A stretch of DNA of 64,000 nucleotides from Azorinus chamasolen (taxonomy: Eukaryota > Mollusca > Bivalvia > Cardiida > Solecurtidae), in contig OY755237.1 of the NCBI GenBank assembly GCA_963576725.1, positions 60,565,873 through 60,629,872 on the forward strand, in the 5' to 3' direction. The notes under the pieces were generated by a model. That model ran no database searches, had not been told where the DNA came from, and worked only from the letters and a program-made list of their open reading frames with translations. The number at the start of each line of letters is the position of its first letter. Positions within the stretch are counted from its first letter, which is position 1. Below are positions 46,601 through 58,600 of this stretch, in pieces. A program made the translations under genes and the position numbers.

Positions 46601-49600
46601 CTTAAAACATACTGACCGAGGGTCTATATTCTTCAGAAGATGTGACCCCCCTTTCAGCAAAATAAACATTAACATTGCGCGCATTAGTCTTGATATAACA
46701 TGTTCATGTTGCATTGCTATGCAATACATGAGTCCCCCACCGGATTAAAAAAATCCTTTCCCAGACCCTCCTATCCATGGTGGACTTGACCATGATTTAT
46801 ACATGACCAGCCTGAATGGTATTTGTATAAATCATAAGAAAGACATATGAAAAAGGGTGAATAACTCCAAATAAATTGATGCTGGAGTTATGGCCCTTGT
46901 GTATGGCCCTTTCTCTCATCATACATGTTCCATATGTGAAGTTTCAAAACAATTGAACCAGTAGATAAAAAGTGAAGATATGAAAAAGGGGAATATGAAA
47001 AAGGAGAATAACTCCAAACAATTGATGCTATAGTTATGGCCCTTGTACACGACACTTTCCCTCATCATGCTTGTTACATGTGTGAAGTTATAATAAATTT
47101 GGTCTACCCTTGTGGGAGATATGGTCCGGACCCAAAGCGTGACAGAGCGACAGAACATGAAAATATGAAAAGGGGAATAACTCCAAAAATATTGAAGCTA
47201 GAGTTATGGACCGTGTGAATGACACTTTCCCTCATCATGCGTGTTCAATATGTGAAGTTTCAAATTAATTGAACAAATAGATAAAGAGTTATTGTCCGGA
47301 CAAGAAAATATGAAAAAAGGGAAATAACTCCAAAAAAACTGAGTTATAGCTCTTGTACATGACACTTTCTCTCATCATGCTTGTTCCAAGTGTGAAGTTA
47401 TAATTAATTTGCCCTACCCTTGTAGGAGATGTGGCCCGGACACAGTGTGACAGAGCGACAGAGCATGAAAATATAAAAAGAGGGCCATGATGGCCCTAAA
47501 TCGCTCACCTAGTTACTATAGACTTATGCATACATTGTATTTCTATGTAAAAATAAGTCAGTTTCAGATTGGGGCCAATATGAAACCAAAGGCCATAATT
47601 TTAGGCCTGGAGGTTAAAAAACAATCTTAATAATAGAACTTTAGATGATGCCAGGGGGTGGGGCAATTTTGGTCCTGGTGTCATAATTTGAACAATTTTG
47701 GTAGACAATCATTAGATGATACTACATACCAAATTTCAAAGGTCTAGGCTTTACAGTTTCGGAAAGGAAGATTTATAAAGGTTTACCTATAAAAACTGAT
47801 AAACCATGGGGCGGGACCACTTTTGGCCTTGAGGGTAACAATTTGAACAATCTTTGTAGAAAATCATTAGATGATGCTACATACCAAATAGCAAAGGTTT
47901 TAGGCTTTACAGTTTCGGAGAAGAAGATTTTATAGATTTTCCTATGAACAACTGATAAGCCCCGGGGCGGGCTATTTTTGGTCCGGGGTAATAATTTGAA
48001 CAATCTTTGTAGAGGACCATTATATCATGCTACATATTAAATATCAATGGTCTAGGACATATGGTTTAAGAGAAGAAGAATTCTAAATATTTTCCTATGA
48101 AAAACTGATAAGCCCCGGGGCGGGGCCATTTTAGGTCCGGGAGTCATGATTTGAAAAATCTTTGTAGAGGGCTATTAGATGATGCTACATATCAAATATC
48201 AAAAGTCTAGGCCTTACGGTTTCAGAGAAGAAGATTTTTAAAGATTTTCCTACGAAAAACTGATAAGCGCTGGGGCGGGGCCATTTTTGGTCCGGGGGTC
48301 ATAATTTGAACAATCTTTGTAGAGGACCATTATATGATGCTACATACCAAAAATATCAAAGATCTAGGCCTTATGGTTTCAGAGAAGAAGATGTTTAAGT
48401 AAATTGTTGGCGACGCACGACGCACATACGCACGATGCCGGACACTGCCCCCTCACAATACTAAAAAGTATGAGCTAAAAAGGGGAATAACTCAAAATAT
48501 ATTGATGCTAGAGTTATGGTCTTTGTAAATGACACTTCCTCTCAACATGCTTGTTCCATATGTGAAGTTTCAAATTAATTGAACCAGTAGATAAACCAAA
48601 AGCCCAAACCTATAGTCTCTCAACCTACTCAGTCTCAGTAACCTGAGGAGGACTAATAAACTACATCTGTAAAAAGTATGGCCAAGGTTAAATAGTTTTC
48701 GATTAAAGGGGATGTCCCTACATTTGACGCGTTTCATAAACACTTAAAATATACAAAACTCTTTTGTTTATATGCTGAAAAGTAGTATATCACAAAAAGC
48801 CCCATCCAATTACCGTTTATAATGACTGCACATCCATGTGTTTGATATCACCGATCCCGGTTTTACTCCCCGATGTTTCAGTTTTATTCGGGTTGAGTTT
48901 TAGTTTCGTAACTGTTCGCCCTATTCGCGATTCTCCGACCACTTCTGAGAAAGCTATTACGTAAACAATGGAGGGATCGGGTGATCATCGGCAAAACGCG
49001 GAAGAATTTATGAAAAAGGCCGATAATATTGTGTTGTAGAACAAAAATTATCAGTTATTGATGAAATCGGTTTATTTGTATCACAGGGGCATTTTTCGAT
49101 ATAAGTTTAAATTGGGAACCTTCATAATAATGATAGAGCATAACAAATACCAAGTTTTGTGATATTATTGAAAATATGCGATGATTGTAGGGACCTCCTC
49201 TTTAAAGTTAAACCCTTTCTTTAAATTATGCTGGAGTTTAATTAAGTTTGCAGGAGTTGTTCAACATATCATGAACGTGTGTCAAAGCACTATGACCGGG
49301 ATCGCTACTTTTTAAAAAATACTGCCCGGGGTCGATATTCTTCAGAAAATGTGAGCCCCTATGTACAAAAATAATGGGTTCAATTAACATTGCGCTCATT
49401 AGTCATAGTATAAAAAAAACCCCGGGGGTCACTACATCTGTTAGAATTATGACCAAGTTAAAAATGTTTTTCGTTTCACGTGAAACTCTTTCTTTAAAAA
49501 GTACTGAAGGTAGATTAAGTTTGCGAGTGTTGTTATATCATGAACGTGGATCAAAGCACTATGACCGGGGGTCACTATGTTTTAAAAAAATACTGAACAG

Positions 49601-52600
49601 GGGTCGATATTCTTCAGAAACTGTAACCCCCCTATATACAAAATACTTGGGTCCAATTAACATTGCGCGCATTAGTCATGATATAATAAACACGGCTCAA
49701 ATTGCTATACCCGGGTGTCACTACATCTGTAAGTATTCTGACCAAGGTTTAATATACTACTCAACTTTTGCTAAGCACCAAATGTTTTAGTGTGAAAATT
49801 TTCGGCGATTATTTGATTAACCGTTGTACAAATGATTTTTAACCTCAATTTCATGTTATATATGACAATTCTGGTATTAATGTTTTTTGGTCCATAAAGA
49901 ATTCAAATGATATTTTAACTAAACTTGAAAATGAACAGTACAACATTTCTTAATTGAGCTCTTACGTTTCTCTACACTCTATACTACTCTACCTCACCAT
50001 CTTTTAAATTTAAAGGATAATCTGATTAAATTGATAGAAAAAAACCTTTGCCAGAGAAAATAAAATGTTCCTTGCTTGTAATGTTCAACGTTATTCTTTT
50101 CAAATTCTGAAGTTGAAAATTACACAATGTGGACTTGCCTTGAAGTTTGTAGATCTTTAACATTTCTTTTAGATAACATATTTGTGCGCTATGGGGATAC
50201 CATATATCGTCAAGTTGTTGGTATACCTATGGAAACAAACTGTGCCCCTCTTGTTGCAGATTTGTTTTTATATTGCTATGAGAAGGATTTCATGCTTAGC
50301 TTAAAACCTGATACACAATCTGACATTGTTAGTGCTTTTAATAAAACGTCTAGGTATTTAGACGATATTTTGAATTTGGATAATCCTTATTTTGAAAATA
50401 TGGTTTCTTCTATTTACCCCAAAGAACTTACTTTAAACAAAGCGAACCGATCTGACATTGAGGCTTCCTTTTTCGGTTTGAATCTTTCAATCACTAATGA
50501 TAAAGTTTCATCTAAAATATACGATAAAAGGGAAGATTTCGATTTTAAAATTGCTGATTATCCTTCTCCTGATGGAGATGTTCCCCGATCTACATCCTAT
50601 GGGGTATACATTTCTCAACTTATTCGCTTTGCCCGAGCCTGTTCTTTGCTAGAAGAATCTAATAGTCGTAATTTAGTTATAACTCGAAAACTTCTTAAGC
50701 AAGGCTACAGATATCATAAAATTCGGAAAGCTTTTTCAAAATTCTGTTATCGAAATTTACCCCTCATTAGTAAATATAACTGCAATTTACGGACGTTACT
50801 GCAACTAGGTATTTCTCATCCAGAATTCTATGGTGATGTTATCTACATATTTGACCGACTTTCACAGTTGTTATGCTATGTTTTACATTTTGTACTGTGA
50901 TTACTGTCTTCTATGTTGTGGGGAAGTCCGGCGGGGATACCTTTATTTACAATGTTTGTTTAGTGAGGGTGACTTTGAGATAAGTGTAAGGTTAGGACGT
51001 CCGTAAACCGGTTTAAACCCCCAGTGGTGAATTTGCTACTGGCCGTGCCAAAGCGGTTCTCTCTTTGTCACCCTTACTTTTGTTTGACTTGTGTTTTTGT
51101 GCTTGTGTTATGTTCCTGTTTGTCTCTGGTGCTTGTTTATTTGTTTGTTTTTTCTGTGTTCTTCTCGTGTGTTTGCGTGTGTTTGGTTGTGTGCGTGTGT
51201 GACATGCTATCGATGTGTTGGTGGTGATTGCGTCTTGTATGTGACTTTCTCCTCTATGTGTGTGTGTGTATGTGTATGAATTGCTATATAAATTGCTTTC
51301 TGCCTGTGTTTTGGTGATGGTGGCGTTTTGTGTGTGTCTTTTCCTGCTTGACTTTACTACTTTTTCATTTAATCAATTTATTTGAAGTACAAAACATTTA
51401 ACATTTGTTTAACGAATTTGCATTAGTTATGTGCAAGAGAGGACGACCCCCCCAATCCAAGAGTTTTGGACTCGCAACTTGTTTTCAAATTTTCCCATTC
51501 CCATTTATGTTTACAAGAGTACAAAAATGAGTCATGCAGGAAACACCACATACAGAACAAACAGTCGCCCGAACAGCAACACAAGGAAACAGCAAATGGA
51601 CATAACTTTAAAAACAACAAGAGACGCACAAAGACAAAACAAACATGCAATAGGGGGATGATGGAAGTACCGCCTCGGAACGGTCAGTGACAAAAGTCAC
51701 TGGGGGGTTAAACCAGTTTATGGGCGCCCAACCTCACACTTATTCCATCCCCACCCTAAAATACAAACAGTGTAAACAAACGTATCCCCTCTCCGACTAA
51801 TCTACAACAACCGCGACGGCAAATACAGTGGTAAAGTGCATGTATAACGAAAACATATAAGTGAACAAGCTGTATCCATCTATCGCTAGTGTACTCAATG
51901 ATTGGGCTGCAAACAGAGTAACTGTAGAAAAGTAATAAAGGGTACGACAAAAACGAAATAGTACAGATATCCGACGTTCTCCTTCCGTTTCTGGATTTAA
52001 GAGGTCGCCTTCATAGAGTACTAAACCTTTCCTGTTGGCGTACATGCAAAGAGGCCATCGTGATTGCCAACTGTGAAAGGGTTCACAACCAAACATGCAG
52101 TATGTTGTAGTACTACAGGATCATATCCCTTTTTAATGAATTTTTTAACATATTTGATGAACAAAGTGATAAAATGGGTATGTCCAATAATTTTACGAAG
52201 TTTGTAAATCACATCACCATAACATTCAGGATGTGAAATACCGTGTCGCAGAAGCGCCTTGAGATTACATTGGTACTTGCCAATAAGCGAGAGATTTCGA
52301 TAGTAAAATTTAGAGAAAGTTTTTCTTAGTTTATGGTATCTATATCCTTGCTTAATCAGTTTCTCAGTTAAAATGAGATTTCGACTGTTAAAATCGTCAA
52401 TAGGTGAACAAGCTCTAGCAAAACGAATAAGTTGAGATATATAAACCCCGTAAGATGGAGCCCGGGGAACATCCCCGTCAAGATGAGGAAAATTAACAAT
52501 ATTAAAATCAAAATCATCTCTTTTGTCATATATTTTAGAAGAAATCAGTCCATTATCAATTTTAAGGTCTAGATCAAGAAACGCTGCACAATTGTCGGAC

Positions 52601-55600
52601 GGGTTAGCTTTATTCAATTTGAGTTCTTTAGGATAAATTGTAGGAATCAGAGCATCAAAGAAAGGGTTATCTAAGTTAAAAATATCATCCAAATATCGAC
52701 AAGTTTCATTGAAGGCTTTTATAACATCTTCTTGTGATTGAGGATTCAAACGCAACATGAAATCTCTCTCATAGCAGTACAAAAACTACAAGTTTAAACT
52801 CAGTAGCATGTATGTGACCCATTGCTAACGACAACTGCTTGACAACGCCTTCTCATGCTCCCTATGATATTTCTGATACAACATGGCCTCAAGATCCTTG
52901 ATGCTTCTAGGTTGCACCTGGCGAACTGATATCCGTATCTGCAGTTCATTCCACATGTGCTCAATTGGATTTAGTAGTGCATGTAGTAGTAGAAGTAATA
53001 GTAGAAGTAGTGGTAACAGTAGGTAGGTAGGTAGGTAGGTAGGTAGATAGATAGGTAGGTAGGTAATAGTAGCAGTACTAGTAGTAGCAGCATCAGCAGC
53101 ATCAGTAGTTGTAGAAGTAGTAGTAATAATAGTAGTAGTAGTAGAAGTAAGAGTAGTAGTAGTAGTAGTAGTAGTAGGTAGATAATAATAGTAGTAGTAT
53201 TAGTAATGGCAGTAGTAGTAGTAGTAATGGTAGTAGTAGTAGTTGTAATGGTAGTAGTAGTAGTTGTAATGGTAGTAGGAGAAGGAGAAGTAGGAGTAGT
53301 AGGAGTAATGGTAATAGTAATAGGAGTAGTAGCAGGAGTAGTAGTAGTAGTAGTAGTATTAGTATTAGTTGTAGTAGTATAAGTAGTAGTAGTAGTAGTA
53401 GCAATTGTAGTAGGAGAAGGAGGGGTAGTAGTAGTAGGAGAGTAGTAGTTGTAATAATAGTAGTAGTAGTATAAGTAGTAGTATAAGTAGCAGTAGTAGT
53501 AGTAGTAGTAGTGGCAATGATGGTGGTGGTAGACAAAGCAAGCACAGTAACAACAAATACTATTTCCCACTCCTTTAAAATCAGTCAAATGTCATGATGT
53601 CGAACCCCTATGATGCCTCACTTCGATGAGATTTACATGTATTTCAATTAATTCCAACACGTGATACATTACAAATGTCCTCAAAATATGGATATGATAT
53701 ATGGCATATGCACACAACATAGACCATAGTACGAAAATCCACTTCCAAATAAAGTTCGCTTTTGCAGTGATTGATACAATTTTCCATCCACAAACTTTTA
53801 AGCTAGAACTTAGATTATTGGAATTTTAACAGCTATTTGCTTTTTGTAAAGCGTCAGATAGAAGTCAATACAACAGTTTACAATTGATTAAGCGATCTCT
53901 TTATAGATGCATGCTGGTACATGTGCTCCCACGTGAGTGCGCGCGTGAGTGTGTTTGTGCTTGCATGTATGAGAGCGTTTCTAAGTGTATGTGTAAGTAC
54001 CGGTATATGTGCGTGCGTGCATGTGTGTACCGGTATCTGTGCGTGCATATGTGTAATTGTGTATGTACATGCGTGTTGTGCGTGTGTGCGCTTGTGTGTG
54101 CATGCATGTGCACGCGTGTATGTTTTGTTGAAACATAGACAGGGAGTCATTATTCTATGGGGGTCACAATTCTTTGTAAGGAGTCAGATTTCTTTGTGTG
54201 CAGTGGTTGTAATATTATGACCGGGGGGGGGGGGGGGGTCAAGGTCAAAGTACTATGACCGGGGAGTCACTATTTTTTAAAAAATCTGCCTGGGGGTTAG
54301 TATTCAATGGGGGTCACTTTACTTCGTTACACCGGCGTCAAATCCGTGAATGTGTGGCCTAGACATTACTTACGGAATAATATAGATCGCCAAAATATCT
54401 GTGTTCATATGCCATTTTAAAACTAAGTCTAACTAAAATCTATTTAGTAATTATTTATGAGTATTAAGACGCTGACAGTGCAGACCTTTACTAGCTATCA
54501 CGCGATCAGGTCTTATTCATTTAGTCAAAGTTTTACAAATAATGATGATACATAAACTGTCATTCAAGCTCCTCAGTGAAATCAATCATAGCAAGAAGTC
54601 AATTGTTTAACCCTTTACTCCATTAATATTAATGAAAGAAAAAATGCCATCATGAATATTAATTTGATTATTTTTTATAACGGCACATGAATATAATATG
54701 ACCATAGCAGAAACTGTATATTCATATCTATAATATTCCATAAGGAAATAGAACAGACCATGATCAGATTACTCATACTAGAGCTGTCTAATGTAGGTCT
54801 GCTCTGTTTACAAAATTGTAGAACAGTTTATTTATGGATGAAATTAGTAATCATTGAGTGACTGAATCCACTCAATCAAATCCTTCCAGTCTGCCTCTTT
54901 CTACTATACCAATATTCGCACCAAAACTGTGATAAAATATTTGCCAAAACTAATTATCTCACAGTAGAAGACAATGACTGCATACCTAATTTAGACACCC
55001 AGTCGCCCCTCTAAACCATTGGCTGAATAATTCAGTTTGGCATCACTTTGATAAATTACACTTGACATAGTTGCAAACAGTTGAGACCATGATCAAATGG
55101 CTTCTTCATCTTGGTCACAGTAGTTTGTCCATGAGATATATGTAGGGATGTATATATAAGAATACCATAACGGTCGATTATGAAGTAGATTTTAACTTAC
55201 ATCTCCGATCACATAGGGATGGCCATTTGGGCATCCTGAAATAAAGAAATATAGTTGTTAGCAACGGTGTTGGTGGTCATAGTAGTGATGATGTGAGCTT
55301 TGTAGTTTTGATACGGAGGTTCAATGCATGTAGAATTGATAGACAGATCCATGAAACTGATTGAATATGGAGGCTGAGAACTTACAGACCATTTGGGTGT
55401 CACATCAAGGAGGATAATACCCTAATGCATGCATGGCGTCGTTGCGCCCATGACATCATTTGATGATGTCATTCGATAACGTCATGATATTTTAAATAAC
55501 AACCCAATGTCACCATGACGCTGGATCAACATTATTCTCCTTGATTTTATGGCTGAATGTATGTAACAACTAGCAAATTGTGTCTGTAAGACACCGTGAT

Positions 55601-58600
55601 GCCCCCGTGTAGGTGCTTGCCTAGCTGCACATAAAATTCCTAAGTCATTTGAACTTGACTTTGGACTTGCGGGCATCATGGGCCGGGTTTGTAATTTAAT
55701 GAAAGTATGGATGGTGTTTAATGTGTATATGCAGTTCCATGCTAATAGCTATAGCGATTAGTGAGATACAAGACGATGAAAAAACTGTGACAACCAACTG
55801 CACATAAAATTCCTAAGTCACTTGACCTTGACCATGGGCCGGGTGTGTAATGAAAGTATGGATGGTGTTGAATGAGTATATGCAATTCCATGCCAATAGC
55901 TATAGCGGTTAGTGAGATATAAGACATTGGTCTTTCGGGCAGCATGGGTGGGTGTCCAATGAAAGTATAGTAGTGTGAATAGCTACGATGGTTAGGGAGA
56001 TATAAGACGATGAAACAAGAGGGCCATGAGGCCCTTAAGTGCTCACCTGAGATAAACCCACTGGTGGGGCCATTTTTGACCACAAGAAATCATTTGTACA
56101 ATCTTGGTAGAGAACCACAAGGCAAAGCAGTATACCATTAATTGAAGGTCTAAGCTTTATGGTTTCAGAGAAAATTAATATTTTGTATTTTTCCCATGAA
56201 AAACTTATAAGCCATGAGGCAGGGTCAAGTTTCGCCCAGTGGTCAGGGTCGTAATTTGAACATTCTTGGCAGAGGACCACAAGCCACAGCTACATATTTG
56301 TAGAGGACCATTAGATCATGTTACATACCAAACATAAAAGGCCTTACAGTTTCAGTAGATTTTTTAAAGATTTTCCTATGAAAACTGATAAGCCCATGGG
56401 CGGGGCCATTTTTGGTCCGGAGTCATAATTTGAACAATCTTTGTAGAGGACCATAAGATCATGCTACATACCAAATATCAAAGGTCTAGGCCTTACAGTT
56501 TCAGAGAAGAAGATTTTTAAAGATTTTCCTATGAAAAACTGATAAGCCCTTGGGCGGGGCCATTTTTTGCCCGGAGGTCATAATTTGAACAATCTCCATA
56601 GAGGAGCATCAGATCATGCTGCATACCAAATATCAAAGTTCTAGGCCTTACAGTTTCAGATAAGAAGATTTTTTAAAGATTTTCCTATGAAAAAACTGAT
56701 AAGCCCTTGGGCGGGGCCATTTTTGGTCCGGGGCTATTAATGTGAACGTTCGTTTCCCCTAGCCATGGATGCTTCTGACAAAATTTCATTAAAATTGGGT
56801 CAGCAGTTTCAGAGGAGATGTGGACGAAATGTGGCCGGACGCCGGACGACAGACACCGGACACATCGCGGTCACAATAGCTCATCCTGAGCCTTCGGCTC
56901 AGGTGAGCTAAAAACTGTGACAACCAACTGCACGTAAATGTGACAACCAACTGCACGTTAAATTTCCTATGTCATTTGACCTTGACATTGGGCTTGCAGG
57001 CAACATGGGTTGGGTGTGCAATGAAGGTATGGATGGTATTTAATGTGTATATGCAATTCCATGCGAATAGCTACAGTAGTTAGGGAGATAAAAGAGGATG
57101 AAAAAACTGTGACAGCCAACTGCACGTAAATTTTCCAAGTTGACTTTGACCTTGGGCTTGCGGGCAGCATGGGCTGGTTGTGCAATGAAAGTATGGATGG
57201 TGTTTAATGTGTACCGGTATATGCAATTCCATGGCAATAGCTACGGTGGTTTGGGAGATATAAGACAATGAAAAAACTGTGACAACCAACTGCACGTAAA
57301 TATGACAACCAACTTTCTAAGTCAATTGACCTTGACCTTGGGCTTGCGGGCAGCATGGGTGGGGTGCCAAATAATAGCACAGATGGTAATTGGTCACATC
57401 AAGGTCACATTGACCTATAAATAGTATGCGACACTCTGCCATCCTAATATGTACTCACACACACCATATTTGGTGATCTTAGCTGAAGTAGTGTAGAAGA
57501 TATGCTCAGGACAGGCTTTTATTTGTAAATGAGGTCAAGGTCACATTAACCTAAAATTAGTATGCAACACTCCGCCATCCCAAGACAAACTCACATGCTA
57601 TATTTGGCGATCCTAGCTAATTCGGTAAAGGAGGTACATGCTTCGGACAAAATTTCTTTTGTAAATTAAGCCCAAGGTCAAGGTCACATTGACCTATAAA
57701 TAGTATGCGACACTCTGCCATCCCAAGATGTACTCACACACAATATTTGGTTATCATAGTTGAAATGATGTAGGAGACATTTTCCAGACAAGCTTTTTTG
57801 TAAATGAGGTCAAATGTCAAGGTCACCTTGACCTATAAATAGTATGTGACACTCCGCCGTCCCAAGCAAGATGTACTCACACACCATATTTGGTGATCTT
57901 AGCTGAAGTTGTGTAGAAGATAATTATGCTGAGGACAAGCTTTTTCTGTAACTGAGGTCAAAGGTCAAAGTCACATTGACCTAAAAATAGCATGTAACAT
58001 CCGCCATCCCAAGATGAACTCGCACACCATATTTGGTGTTCCTAGCTGATTCCGTATAGGAGGTATTCTTCGGACAAGTGCTTTTGTAAATAAAACTTGA
58101 GGTCAAGGTCACAATGACCTATAAAAGGTATGCGACACTCAGCCATCCCAAAATGTACTCATACGCCACATTTGGTGATCCTAGCTGAAGTAGTGTAGGA
58201 GATATGCTTCGGACAAGCTTTTTTTGCAAATGAGGTCAAAGTTCAAGGTCAAGGTCATATTGACCTAAAAATAGTATGTTACACTCCGCCAACCCAAGAT
58301 TAACTCACACACCATGTTTGATGATCCTAGCCGATTCCGTATACGAGGTATGCTCCAGACAAGTGTTTTTGTAAATAAAGCCCAAGGTCAAGGTCACATT
58401 GACCTATAAATAGTATGCGACACTCCGCCATCCCAAAATGTACTCACACACCAAATTTGGTGATCCTAGTTGAAGTAGTGAAGGATATATGCTTCGGACA
58501 AGGTTTCTTTTGCAAATGAGGTCAAAGTTCAAGGTCAAGGTCATATTGACCTAAAAAAAGTGTGATACTCCGCCAACCCAAGATGAACTCACGCACAATA

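Larger units (their letters stand above)
38217..54336. mobile_element. 16.1-kb composite element R8 bounded by an 18-bp inverted repeat
   Basis: GCCGGTGTAACGAAGTAA at 38217-38234 is repeated exactly in reverse at 54319-54336. Inside each end come CCCCCATAGAATACTGACCC (left) and, from the right, CCCCCATTGAATACTAACCC. The backbone is a ~300-bp unit with ACTGACCGGGGGTCGATATT, AACATTGCGCGCATTAGTC, GCTATGACCGGGGGTCACTA and GAGTTGTTCAA, seen from about 39720 to 43060, 46450 to 46690 and 49220 to 49745, and again next to the right end. All other content is secondary insertion. It lies wholly inside one RNF213-like intron. No transposase is seen and the target duplication is not clear. Confidence 0.75.

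Noticed and set aside
52971..53588. 205-codon and 147-codon minus-strand frames rich in Leu, Thr and Tyr
   Set aside because: They are translations of an (AGT)n/(GTAG)n microsatellite.
53878..54220. Cys-rich plus frames and His/Thr-rich minus frames resembling secreted peptides
   Set aside because: They are translations of a TG/TGCG low-complexity tract; no signal peptide or conserved spacing independent of the repeat.
38217..54336. R8 composite as an intact autonomous DNA transposon
   Set aside because: The only protein remnants inside belong to unrelated insertions (RT, Tc1/mariner); none is a transposase for the R8 termini.
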